Shown here: positions 18,994-27,817 of the stretch, piece by piece
Layout of the letters: each line of letters opens with the position of its first letter
Numbering within the stretch: the first letter of the stretch is position 1
Origin: Proteiniborus sp. MB09-C3
Lineage (GTDB): Bacteria; Bacillota; Clostridia; Tissierellales; Proteiniboraceae
Assembly: GCF_030263895.1 (NCBI RefSeq)
Contig: NZ_CP127161.1
Coordinates: 3,658,001-3,722,000 of the forward strand
Direction of reading: 5' to 3'
Length of the DNA stretch: 64,000 nucleotides
The notes under the pieces: model-generated
What the model was told of the DNA's origin: nothing
Seen by the model: the letters and a program-made list of their open reading frames with translations, nothing else
Database searches by the model: none
Program-made: the position numbers and the translations under genes

Positions 18994-20511
18994 TTATTCC
19001 TCTTTTTCAAGCATTTTTAAAAGTTCATCTTTAGTAATTATATGATCAGTATGTCCGCCAAGCTCTTCATACTTATCTCTTGTCATAGTGTATTCAACTG
19101 GTGCTACAGTAGCAGGAGTTGGAACCCAAGTTGTAGCTTCTGGAATCATCTTTGCTACATCCACCATAAAGTTTATTCCTCCTCCTGGAAGAATAAATAC
19201 TGGTGCGCCAGCTACAGTCATTCTAATCTGGTCACTGTGGATAGCATCTGTTAGCTTTCTAGGGAAATTAGTTACTCCAGCTCTTGCACTTCCACCTGTT
19301 CCTCCAGTATAAATAACTGCAACTTTTGATTCTTCACATGTGTCTGAAATTATCTTAACTGTGTTTAATACTTCGTCTGTCATAGGAATTTCTTTAACTG
19401 ATCCATCTGCTTGAACTTCTAGTAAAGCTGCTTTCTGTCCAGTAGTTTCAGTTACTAATATTTTATTTCCTGCTTTAGATAAATTCATATCGACAGATAC
19501 AACCGCATCTATTGGGTTCACAATTTCTGTTCCGCCCCAACCATGTCCATGATTTCCAAAGTATCTTCCTCTTGTACTCTTTACTCCATAAGGAACTACT
19601 CCGCTATAAGTCATTCCTACCTCTTGACCTGCAAAGTGTTCTGAAAGAAGTCCAATAACATGGTAGTCTAATATTATTGCTTCATCTACAACTTTACATA
19701 GATGTCTAGCAAACATTCCGATAGTAGCACTACCGCAGCCTACTCTCATAAGTTTTTCTTTTACACCATCTATTATAGGAGCTTCACCTTGTTGTATCTC
19801 AAGAGTGCTTCCATTGTCTACTTTTAGTGTTAATCTTCTTCCGTTTGCTAAGTCTACTATTGTTCTTGCAACTACAAATCCATCATTACCATTGCTTAGA
19901 AGATTAGCTCCACCAATTGTAAGCATCTTTGCTCCATATTCTTCAGTTGTTACCATTCCAACAACTTTTCCATCTCTTTTAACCTTTGCACCCTCTTCAC
20001 CTATGTGCATGTTTGTATCTATTTTTACTTTTACGCCACTGTAGCTAAGAGGAGCTTCAGTTACAACTGTTACAACATCTACGCCTTCTACATTATCTTG
20101 AACGATAAATGGTGCAGGACGGCAACATGGATAGCTTGTTCCACTACCTACTGCTGTTATAAGAGGTTTGTAAGGTAATTTTTCTGTTTCTGGAATGCTT
20201 GTTATTGCATCAACAACAAGTTTTCTGTTTCTTACAGTCTCTCCGTTGATATTTGTATATCTCTTACATGCTCCTGTTTTTCCTTCAGGTATTGTACAGT
20301 TAACAGGACAGTGAGTACATTTTACTGTCTTTGGAGCTTGTTCGTCTGTTCTTTCAATAGCCTTGAAAGGACAAACTCTTGTACATATACCACAAGATAC
20401 ACATTTATCATTAGTGTGAGCCTTCTTTTCTTTTACCTCTATAGCATCTAGTGGACAGTTTTTAACACATATGCTACAACCTTTACACTTATCAAGAATA
20501 ACTTTAATCAT
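18994..20511 (-). CDS. hnr: 6-Hydroxynicotinate reductase
   Basis: It reduces 6-hydroxynicotinate to 1,4,5,6-tetrahydro-6-oxonicotinate. The 505 residues open with two [4Fe-4S] ferredoxin motifs (CKGCSICVKNCP at 9-20, CVSCGICTRVCP at 38-49), then a third Cys group (CTHCPVNC, with another Cys in GACKRY) that fits the [2Fe-2S] cluster. The E. barkeri enzyme has two [4Fe-4S], one [2Fe-2S] and a covalently bound flavin, which agrees. The large C-terminal part (about 95-505) has Gly-rich segments such as VIYTGGTGGSARAG. Electrons probably come from reduced ferredoxin. It sits next to ena, as the pathway would predict. Confidence 0.9.
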   Translation of the reverse strand: MIKVILDKCKGCSICVKNCPLDAIEVKEKKAHTNDKCVSCGICTRVCPFKAIERTDEQAPKTVKCTHCPVNCTIPEGKTGACKRYTNINGETVRNRKLVVDAITSIPETEKLPYKPLITAVGSGTSYPCCRPAPFIVQDNVEGVDVVTVVTEAPLSYSGVKVKIDTNMHIGEEGAKVKRDGKVVGMVTTEEYGAKMLTIGGANLLSNGNDGFVVARTIVDLANGRRLTLKVDNGSTLEIQQGEAPIIDGVKEKLMRVGCGSATIGMFARHLCKVVDEAIILDYHVIGLLSEHFAGQEVGMTYSGVVPYGVKSTRGRYFGNHGHGWGGTEIVNPIDAVVSVDMNLSKAGNKILVTETTGQKAALLEVQADGSVKEIPMTDEVLNTVKIISDTCEESKVAVIYTGGTGGSARAGVTNFPRKLTDAIHSDQIRMTVAGAPVFILPGGGINFMVDVAKMIPEATTWVPTPATVAPVEYTMTRDKYEELGGHTDHIITKDELLKMLEKEE

Positions 20512-20553
20512 AAGTTATTTTTCCCCTTTCTAATTTACCAAGTAAAAAATAGC

Positions 20554-21714
20554 TTAGCAGATAACAGCACCATGAGTTGCAGGAGGAGTGTTTTTGCTCT
20601 TTGTAAACATTACTTCTCCATCTACTATTGCCATTGAAACTCCTGGAAGATCTCCTGCTTCAAGAGCTTTTAATGCATCTTCTCCTATTGAACCTAAAGG
20701 TGCATCCATGATTACAAAATCTGCTTCTTTTCCTTCTTCAATAAATCCAACATTTAATCCATATACCTTAGCTGTATTACCTGTTGCAAAGCAAATTGCT
20801 TCTGCTGCTGTTGCATCTGTTTCTGAAGCTACATAGGAAATAGTTCTTAAAACTCCTAGAGGTATAATGCCTGTACCTGATGGAGAGTCATTTCCAACGA
20901 TAATTCTTTCTAATTGTCCTTTTGCTTTTACTTGATTAACAGTATGTTTCATAACTTTATAGTTACCACATTGTACAATCTCTAAAGCCATTTTAGTGTT
21001 ATCGATTATTTTATCAACTTCTTTAGGAGCTATAGCTGTAGGTCCACCATTAATATGTGAAACTACATCTGGGTCTGTTTTTATAACATCATCTGCTGTT
21101 ATAGTGCTGCTTCCAGGAATTGAAGTACCGCCTGTATGCATCATAACTTTAAATCCATTTTTCTTAGCCCATTTAACCATTGGAGCAGCTTCTTCTGGAT
21201 CTTTTACTGAGCCTAAGCCTACTTCTCCTACTATCCATACTCCTTCTTTTGCAAGTTCTTCAAAATCTTTTTCAACTAATCCTTTTTCAAGAATTAATCC
21301 ACCACCATGAAGCTTAACTCCGCCTGGTCTTGCATTTTTTGAGCTCTTATGTGCAAGCACTGCTAATGCTTTTGTTCCAGCAGCATCCTTTGGTCTTCCT
21401 GGTGTATGACACTCACCTGCTGATATCATTGTTGTAACTCCACCATGCATTGAGCCATTTATAAATCCTAGTGTATTTTGTCTTGGTGTAAAATCTCCTA
21501 ATACTGGATGCACGTGAGAATCAATAAAACCTGGTGCTACAGTTGAACCCTTTGCATCTACTACTTTATCGCATTTGAATTCATTTAATAGCTTCTCATC
21601 ACCTATTTTAAGGATTTTGCCATCCTCTACAATTATTGTAGTTGCTTTTGATATAGGATTTTTTACATCTCCGGTTACTAAAATACCTATGTTTTTAATA
21701 CCTAATCTTGACAT
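20554..21714 (-). CDS. ena: Enamidase (amidohydrolase superfamily)
   Basis: It hydrolyses 1,4,5,6-tetrahydro-6-oxonicotinate to 2-formylglutarate and ammonia, opening the ring. The 386 residues have the amidohydrolase plan: the metal-binding HxH in APGFIDSHVHPVLG (about 58-71), further His ligands in VMMHTGG and VSHINGG, and the Asp in VGNDSPSGTG. The E. barkeri enzyme is an Fe-Zn protein of this family. GGGAGG precedes the ATG. It lies 42 bp before hnr in the direction of transcription, so two successive steps are encoded side by side. Another cyclic amidase activity is possible from family alone, but context decides. Confidence 0.9.
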   Translation of the reverse strand: MSRLGIKNIGILVTGDVKNPISKATTIIVEDGKILKIGDEKLLNEFKCDKVVDAKGSTVAPGFIDSHVHPVLGDFTPRQNTLGFINGSMHGGVTTMISAGECHTPGRPKDAAGTKALAVLAHKSSKNARPGGVKLHGGGLILEKGLVEKDFEELAKEGVWIVGEVGLGSVKDPEEAAPMVKWAKKNGFKVMMHTGGTSIPGSSTITADDVIKTDPDVVSHINGGPTAIAPKEVDKIIDNTKMALEIVQCGNYKVMKHTVNQVKAKGQLERIIVGNDSPSGTGIIPLGVLRTISYVASETDATAAEAICFATGNTAKVYGLNVGFIEEGKEADFVIMDAPLGSIGEDALKALEAGDLPGVSMAIVDGEVMFTKSKNTPPATHGAVIC

Positions 21715-21767
21715 TATAACTACCTCCCTTTATTTTAGCTAATTAATTTATATAAATACTAATCTTT

Positions 21768-21890
21768 GTTTACGAATATTTCCTCAAACTTATCTCAAGT
21801 ACGGGATAATATTCGTAAACTCTAGACTGTATTAACTAAAATCCAGTAAGGGCAAACTGTATAATGCTCTACTGAACTAAGCCCTAATTT
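21768..21890. other. Structured intercistronic region between dml and ena
   Basis: A perfect 13-bp inverted repeat (GTTTACGAATATT at 21768-21780, AATATTCGTAAAC at 21808-21820) is followed by a second dyad (TAAGGGC near 21847 with GCCCTAA near 21881). The 194-bp gap is unusual in an operon with gaps mostly below 65 bp. It may be an RNA processing site, an attenuator or a protein operator. Confidence 0.6.
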
Positions 21891-21908
21891 ATAACTCCGG
21901 AACTTCTA

Positions 21909-22775
21909 CTATTCTCTAACGTATTTGTTTTCTAGCTCTGCAAATTCTCCTAATCCTACTAAATCGTTGAAATCAGGGAATGTTATCATTTTATCAATGC
22001 TTTTCGCAGTAGTTCCGTTTACTTTTAATGCTTCCATAAGATCAAACATAGCTTTTGCAGCTACATATGTTGATGCTGTTGGATATATAACTAAGCTATA
22101 TCCGATTTCTTCTAGTTTTTTATTTGTTAATAGTGGAGTTCTTCCGCCTTCAACCATATTAGCAAGTGTAGGAACTTTTATTTCACTATGAACTCTCTTC
22201 ATTTCTTCTTCATTTTCAACTGATTCAACAAATATTACGTCAGCTCCAGCAGCTTCATAAGCTTTTGCTCTTTTTATAGCTTCATCTATTCCATGAACTG
22301 TACGCGCATCTGTACGAGCTATTATTACGAAATCTGGGTCTTTTCTTGCTGCTTTAGCTGCTTCTATTTTGCCAACCATTTCTTCCATGCTTACAACTTT
22401 TCTTCCAAGCATATGTCCACATCTCTTAGGAGCTATTTGATCTTCAAGCTGAATTGCAGCTACTCCTGCAGCTTCATATTCTTCTACAGTTCTCATAACT
22501 GTTATAGCATTTCCAAAACCAGTATCTCCATCAGCAATTACAGGAATATTTACTGCACTTGCAAATTTTCTAGCCCTGTCTAGCATTTCAGTCATGCTTA
22601 AAAGTCCAATATCTGGCTTACCTAAAACACTTGCTGCTTGGCCATATCCTGTCATATACACTGCTTTAAATCCTGATTTTTCTATTACTCTAGCTGTAAG
22701 GGCATCATGTGCACCTGGTGCTACAAGTATTTCTTTAGCATTTAATAATTGTCTTAACATAGTAGTTTTTTTCAT
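21909..22775 (-). CDS. dml: 2,3-Dimethylmalate lyase (isocitrate lyase/PEP mutase family)
   Basis: It cleaves (2R,3S)-2,3-dimethylmalate to propionate and pyruvate, the last step of nicotinate fermentation. The 288 residues show the family signature: the Asp motif in PVIADGDTGFG (about 78-88), QLEDQ, and the active-site KRCGH (in place of the usual KKCGH) near residue 117. The length fits lyases of the methylisocitrate group. From family alone it could be a methylisocitrate lyase; the presence of dmdAB, mgm and mii in the same operon makes dimethylmalate the substrate. GGAGGT precedes the ATG. Confidence 0.9.
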   Translation of the reverse strand: MKKTTMLRQLLNAKEILVAPGAHDALTARVIEKSGFKAVYMTGYGQAASVLGKPDIGLLSMTEMLDRARKFASAVNIPVIADGDTGFGNAITVMRTVEEYEAAGVAAIQLEDQIAPKRCGHMLGRKVVSMEEMVGKIEAAKAARKDPDFVIIARTDARTVHGIDEAIKRAKAYEAAGADVIFVESVENEEEMKRVHSEIKVPTLANMVEGGRTPLLTNKKLEEIGYSLVIYPTASTYVAAKAMFDLMEALKVNGTTAKSIDKMITFPDFNDLVGLGEFAELENKYVRE

Positions 22776-22789
22776 ATTGTTACCTCCAA

Positions 22790-24208
22790 CTATTTTAAAT
22801 TAAAACTATTCTTTAGTACTTGGAATGCATAATCTTCATCAACCTGAGAAATAAGCCCTCCAGTGTATAGTATATAGTTTTCATCTATTATTATTTTAGG
22901 TTCATTTGGTAAAAGTGAAATACCTTTATCCTTTAGTGCATTTTTTATTATTTCCTTGCCTTCGGAAGGGTCTCTATGAGAGAATATCCCTCCAACTCCT
23001 ATTATAGTATTTACATTTCTTAAGTCTCTGCCAATAGGCATTCCAGGCATAATACCAGTTATAGGATCTGCAACTGTAGATATGAATCCTGCATGTCTTT
23101 TTAATGCTACTTCAACAGCTGTTTCTGCAATGAATGTATCAAACATATATTCCTTTTCATTTTCTGCTATACGCCTAGGTGTTTTTTCTATTTCCATACA
23201 ATACTGAGTAAACTCTTCTAAAAGCTCTTCATCCTTAATTCCTCTTTTGTGAAAAATAGCTCTAGGGCTTACTGTATCTAAAACTCCCATGGCACTTATA
23301 CGCATGCCTAAGTTGCCTTCAACTGTTCTATAGGACATTTGTTTTTCATTGCTCACTATAAGACCTATTTCTTCATCCTCAAGGTTAGCATAGCCAGGTA
23401 TTACAGAGTGAATGTCTGTAGTAGCTCCACCTAAATCTACTACAATGATTTCACCTATCCCCTTCTCCAAATAGGTTCCCTTTGCCAAAAGCTCAGAAGC
23501 CATTAAAACTGCTCCAGGAGTAGGTATGATTTTATCATTTGTTATTTCCTCTTGTAATATACTCAAGCCTTGTGCCTTAGTAATCTGCTTAATAAATTCT
23601 CTATGAATAGCCTCTCTAGCTTCTTTTACCCTAAGCTTATGAATTGTAGGCATTATATTGGGAACCCTCAAATGGGCTACATTTCCGGCTTTTAATATTT
23701 TGGCAACTTCTGCTTGTGCATTGATATTTCCAGCTATAACTACTACACCTTTAACTCCGCTTTCTACTATTAAAGAAGCATTTTCTATAATAGAAGATTC
23801 ATCGCCAAAATCAGTTCCTCCAGCTAAAAGTATGATATCAGGGTTTATTTCCTTTAAAATCTGTATTCTATACTCTGGGAGGTTTTCATTGGAAACTATT
23901 TCAAGTATTTTAGAGCCAGAGTTCATAGCAACTTCCTTTGCTGCCTTTGCAGTAACTCTAGTCATGTAACCCATAGCTACCATTCTCAATCCACCTGCAG
24001 CACTACTAGAGGCAAGTACATGCTTTGCTTCTATTCTGCTTTCCTTTAATGTTTCCTTGATGATGTCCTGTCCAGCTTTTATTCCTTTGTAGACATTTTC
24101 AACTGTTGTAGGCGACTGTACAGTCGCCATCAATTCACAGTCCTTAAACAGCCTTTGCTTAGTATATGTGCTTCCTATATCTATAATTAAATAATCATAT
24201 CTGCACAT
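22790..24208 (-). CDS. MutL-like protein, probable partner of the B12-dependent mutase
   Basis: The 472-residue protein belongs to the family annotated as glutamate mutase MutL. It has the ASKHA-type ATPase signatures YLIIDIGSTYTKQRLF (residues 5-20) and IIVVDLGGATTDIHS (near 250). Relatives accompany adenosylcobalamin mutases with separate or fused B12 domains and are thought to protect or reactivate the enzyme by exchanging damaged cofactor. Here the only mutase near is Mgm, two genes upstream, so that is the expected client. The ATG at 24208 follows GGAAGG; the frame is open to a further start 33 bp upstream that lies inside the previous gene. Confidence 0.85.
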   Translation of the reverse strand: MCRYDYLIIDIGSTYTKQRLFKDCELMATVQSPTTVENVYKGIKAGQDIIKETLKESRIEAKHVLASSSAAGGLRMVAMGYMTRVTAKAAKEVAMNSGSKILEIVSNENLPEYRIQILKEINPDIILLAGGTDFGDESSIIENASLIVESGVKGVVVIAGNINAQAEVAKILKAGNVAHLRVPNIMPTIHKLRVKEAREAIHREFIKQITKAQGLSILQEEITNDKIIPTPGAVLMASELLAKGTYLEKGIGEIIVVDLGGATTDIHSVIPGYANLEDEEIGLIVSNEKQMSYRTVEGNLGMRISAMGVLDTVSPRAIFHKRGIKDEELLEEFTQYCMEIEKTPRRIAENEKEYMFDTFIAETAVEVALKRHAGFISTVADPITGIMPGMPIGRDLRNVNTIIGVGGIFSHRDPSEGKEIIKNALKDKGISLLPNEPKIIIDENYILYTGGLISQVDEDYAFQVLKNSFNLK

Positions 24209-24222
24209 AAGCTTACCTTCCT

Positions 24223-25371
24223 TTATTTTACTGTATAGCAATTACCATCCATGATTCTTCTTGCTGTTCTATTTATTGCAGCTTTTTCAAGCTTCCAACC
24301 ATTGCCTTCTTTGCTTGCAGCCACATCTATAGTGATTACACCAGCTGGATGTCCTATTCTAAGAATTGCGTCCTTGCCTTTGCCTTTAGCATTCATTGCT
24401 TCATTTACTATTGTGCCTTCTATTCTTGCAGCTGCTCCTGTACAAGTTGTTGCTGTACCAGCATAGGTCTTGTGAACAACTTGCATGAACATAAGTCTTG
24501 AAACAAAATCTACATCATTTTCACTTATTTTTCTGCCTTTTGTAAAGTCAACATAGTCTTGAGCTGGAGAAACAAAAGCTATCATTGGGAATGCAGGAGC
24601 TTCTTTAACTGCATTTTTCCAATCGCTAACTAATCCCATCATAGCTGCTCCTTTTCCTCTTATTTCTTCTAGAGTAGCTAGCATTGCTTTGTTTTCATCT
24701 ATTTGTGATGGTGTTTCAATACCAGTTAGGCCTAAGTCTTTTGCTCTTACAAATACAACTGGGTTTGCAGCATCTACTAATGAAGCTTCTATTTCGCCAT
24801 ATCCAGTTACTTCAATTTTATCTACAACATTTCCTGTTGGAAGTAACTTTCCAGTTGCTGCTCCAGCAGTATCAGAGAAGTCAATTACTATCTCTGAACC
24901 TGTTCCAGGAACTCCAGCTATACTATAGTCTCCTGTAACTTTAGCTTTGCCATTTACAACTTCAACTCTTTCAATTATTAGTTTACCTGTATTAGTATTG
25001 TGTACCCTCACTGTTGTAAAAGGCTCTTCAACTTTTACAAGACCTTCATCTACAGCAAATGGTCCAACACCAGCAGAGATATTTCCACAGTTTCCTGAAT
25101 AATCGATTTTTGGTGCTACATATGATACTTGACCAAATGTATAGTCAACATCAGCATCTTCTCTTGTTGAAGGTCCTATAATAGCTAGTTTACTAGTTAA
25201 AGGATCTGCTCCACCTAAACCATCAATTTGTCTGATATCTGGACTTCCAAATATCTTTAGAATTAATTGATCTCTTTCTTTTTGGTCTTTAGGCAAATTT
25301 TCTTCTTTAATGAAAATTCCCTTGCTAGTTCCCGCTCTCATAATAACAACAGGCGTTTTAATCTGTTCCAT
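24223..25371 (-). CDS. mii: 3-Methylitaconate isomerase (PrpF family)
   Basis: It moves the double bond of (R)-3-methylitaconate to give 2,3-dimethylmaleate. The 382 residues read as PrpF/DUF453 with the diaminopimelate-epimerase-like fold: MRAGTSKGIFI (residues 11-21), GGADPLTSKLAI (54-65), and GNCGNISAGVGPFAV (about 92-106) with the active-site-type Cys. In other bacteria PrpF isomerises aconitate in the methylcitrate cycle; here mgm, dmdAB and dml in the operon point to methylitaconate. GAGGAGG precedes the start codon. Confidence 0.9.
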   Translation of the reverse strand: MEQIKTPVVIMRAGTSKGIFIKEENLPKDQKERDQLILKIFGSPDIRQIDGLGGADPLTSKLAIIGPSTREDADVDYTFGQVSYVAPKIDYSGNCGNISAGVGPFAVDEGLVKVEEPFTTVRVHNTNTGKLIIERVEVVNGKAKVTGDYSIAGVPGTGSEIVIDFSDTAGAATGKLLPTGNVVDKIEVTGYGEIEASLVDAANPVVFVRAKDLGLTGIETPSQIDENKAMLATLEEIRGKGAAMMGLVSDWKNAVKEAPAFPMIAFVSPAQDYVDFTKGRKISENDVDFVSRLMFMQVVHKTYAGTATTCTGAAARIEGTIVNEAMNAKGKGKDAILRIGHPAGVITIDVAASKEGNGWKLEKAAINRTARRIMDGNCYTVK

Positions 25372-25434
25372 ATTTATGCCTCCTCACATTCTTAAGCTTT
25401 CATAATATATGTCAAATATCATCTATTTTTAGAT

Positions 25435-27294
25435 TTACTTATTTTTCTTTTTAGCTAATTCTTCTTCTATCCATTTAACACATTCATCAAGATCGGTTCC
25501 TGGGCCAAAGAAGTTATCAACACCAAGGAATGCTGTTCCTTCTTCTTTAATTTTCTTTTCATACATAGCGTGCTCTTCTTCTTTTTCAGCTATTCTACCA
25601 CCTGCTAGAAGCACTACATCATCTCTAAGTCCAAGCTCTTCAAGTCTCTTAGATACTCTAGGAAATAATGTCATTCCTAATCCTAATAGGTTACTTACTC
25701 CAACAACACTTGCTTTAGTTTCAGCTGCAACTTCAGCAACTGTTTCTGGAAGATTCATTCCTCTTAAGAATATTACTTCATAGCCAGCTTTTTGTATTGC
25801 TTCCTTTACCATGTTTATACCCACTACGTGTGCATCTGCTCCTACAGTTGCTAAAACTACTTTTTCTTTCTTAGTTACAGGAGTTTCTTTTGGAATTTCT
25901 ATGTTTTCCTTAGTAATAGGCATATATTTTTCATCTACTCCTAATGGAGTGTAGCCTGAAACATATCTTCTGATGCCGTCTTTATCTCTGTTTGTTTTAA
26001 CGAATCTCTTAAGATCCCATCCTCCTGCTCTAGGAGTATCTAAGATACCGCTTTTACCAGCTTCAACTATTAAATCAATTAGCTCGTGCTCATCATATTG
26101 AGCCCAGAATTCTGCATTTATTTCTTCAGGCTTTAACATTTTATCTCTCTTTAATGCAGCTGTTAGTACTGCCATTGCTTCAGTTTTTATTTCTTCTTTT
26201 CTTTCATCTATGAATGGATCATGGATTTCTACTTTATATGTTCCTTCAAATACATTTTGTGTAGCCCAAATAGCTTTTGCCATTGATTCACCAGTTGGGA
26301 TACCTACATTTTCTGCAGCCTTTGGTCTGTAGAAGTTAGCTCCTGCAAGCTTAGCAGTAACTGCCATTCTAGCAAAGTGTGCTTGTTCTGCAATAAGGTC
26401 TGCTGGTGGGTTTTGGAATGTTTCAGGTACTGCTATAATAAATTCACTCCAAATAGTTTCTCTGAATGCTTTTACTAGAGCTAAATCAGCAAGTATATTT
26501 ATCCCAGCCACATTCATCTGAATAGCACTTAAAGCTCTATCTAATTTTGCTTTTACTGCTAATCCTTCAGATAGTAAAACCATTGCCAATGCCATTCCAT
26601 CCGTACCCATTATATTGTTAATATGCTTATGAGTATCAAGCTGAACGAATATATTGTTTTCTGCACATATTTGTATTGCCTTGTATCCATTTACTACCTT
26701 TGTTCTGAAGTCATGGATTCCTCTTCCTCCAAAGTGTACGTGGATTACTGGACCTAAGTCTGTGCCATCAAATCCAGCTATTAATGCATTTAATACATTT
26801 AGGTGAGTAGTATCACCTGTAGCATTTATTCTAATAGGATGCTTTGAACCTCCACCCATTTGAACAAATTCTCTTTCGCCAGCTGGAGTAATTCCGCCTT
26901 TACCTCTGGATTGCTCTATTAGTTCTATACCATCTAATGGGTCAATATGTCTTGTTGCCTCTGAGTGTACGAATTGGAATAGTGTTATTCCAAGCTTTTC
27001 AGCCATATCATACATATGTTGTGACTCTCTATATGTTTCTTCTGCACTATTTCTACCAAGTATTGGGTTTTGAACTGGATTTCCTGTCTTAACAGCTTGT
27101 CTTCCTAGCTCTGTCAATCTATAACCACTACGGATTACACCATTAACTTCTCTTGGGTAAGCATCTGGTAACCCTTGAACTTCTCCATTTTCATCTACAT
27201 ATGGCATTTTAACACCGAAAGCTTTTTCATACGCTTTTATTCTATCTATGTCTTCTTTAATAATTCTTTCCGTATTTGGTCTTGCTTTTGCCAT
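25435..27294 (-). CDS. mgm: 2-Methyleneglutarate mutase (adenosylcobalamin-dependent)
   Basis: It rearranges 2-methyleneglutarate to (R)-3-methylitaconate by a radical mechanism. The 619 residues divide into a large substrate-binding TIM barrel (about 1-470) and a C-terminal cobalamin-binding domain. The latter has the base-off motif DAHVVGINM (about 498-506), with the Ser-Asn-Leu ([11 protein letters not shown]) and Gly-Gly (LLAGGRI) segments in their usual order. Both parts are in one chain, unlike glutamate mutase, which has a separate small subunit. The start codon overlaps the dmdB stop by one base (TAATG), so translation is coupled. Confidence 0.93.
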   Translation of the reverse strand: MAKARPNTERIIKEDIDRIKAYEKAFGVKMPYVDENGEVQGLPDAYPREVNGVIRSGYRLTELGRQAVKTGNPVQNPILGRNSAEETYRESQHMYDMAEKLGITLFQFVHSEATRHIDPLDGIELIEQSRGKGGITPAGEREFVQMGGGSKHPIRINATGDTTHLNVLNALIAGFDGTDLGPVIHVHFGGRGIHDFRTKVVNGYKAIQICAENNIFVQLDTHKHINNIMGTDGMALAMVLLSEGLAVKAKLDRALSAIQMNVAGINILADLALVKAFRETIWSEFIIAVPETFQNPPADLIAEQAHFARMAVTAKLAGANFYRPKAAENVGIPTGESMAKAIWATQNVFEGTYKVEIHDPFIDERKEEIKTEAMAVLTAALKRDKMLKPEEINAEFWAQYDEHELIDLIVEAGKSGILDTPRAGGWDLKRFVKTNRDKDGIRRYVSGYTPLGVDEKYMPITKENIEIPKETPVTKKEKVVLATVGADAHVVGINMVKEAIQKAGYEVIFLRGMNLPETVAEVAAETKASVVGVSNLLGLGMTLFPRVSKRLEELGLRDDVVLLAGGRIAEKEEEHAMYEKKIKEEGTAFLGVDNFFGPGTDLDECVKWIEEELAKKKNK

Positions 27295-27812
27295 TAAATA
27301 GCACCTCTCTCCTTAAGTTTCTTCTTAACTTTATTAATTAATCCACCTGCTTGAAGTGTTTCAAGTGTAGTTTCTGACAATTGATTTAATTTATACTGAT
27401 TTTGTGTTCTTAAATTAGTTATTATGCCATTGACTAAATCCACTTCAAATTCATCATTTTCTTTTGCTTCATTTTTGATTTCGTTTATATATTCACAAGT
27501 CACTACAGGAAGCCCTATGTTTATTGAGTTTTTCCTAAAGATTCTCGCAAAAGATTTTGCTATTACTACTCCTACTCCACAGCTCTTCAAAGCTACAGGA
27601 GCCTGTTCTCTACTTGAACCACAGCCAAAGTTGTCATCAGCAATGATTATATCACCAGATTGAACCTTTTCTGGAAAATCTGGAATAATGCTTCCTCTTA
27701 GTGTAACCTTCCTTAGCTCTTCAACTGGATAGCTCATAGCATATCCAGGAAGTATTTGGTCTGTATCTACATTCTCGTTTAATATAAATGCTTTTCCTTT
27801 TATATTGTTCAT
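27294..27812 (-). CDS. dmdB: 2,3-Dimethylmalate dehydratase, small subunit
   Basis: This is the swivel-domain subunit of an aconitase-type hydratase (LeuD family, 172 residues), with the N-terminal [18 protein letters not shown] and the loop [14 protein letters not shown] (about 59-72) that binds substrate. With DmdA it hydrates 2,3-dimethylmaleate to (2R,3S)-2,3-dimethylmalate. The ATG at 27812 is used, as GGAGGGG is just upstream; it lies 5 bp inside the end of the dmdA frame. It could be taken for isopropylmalate isomerase, but no other leucine gene is present. Confidence 0.9.
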   Translation of the reverse strand: MNNIKGKAFILNENVDTDQILPGYAMSYPVEELRKVTLRGSIIPDFPEKVQSGDIIIADDNFGCGSSREQAPVALKSCGVGVVIAKSFARIFRKNSINIGLPVVTCEYINEIKNEAKENDEFEVDLVNGIITNLRTQNQYKLNQLSETTLETLQAGGLINKVKKKLKERGAI

Positions 27813-27817
27813 GATAA

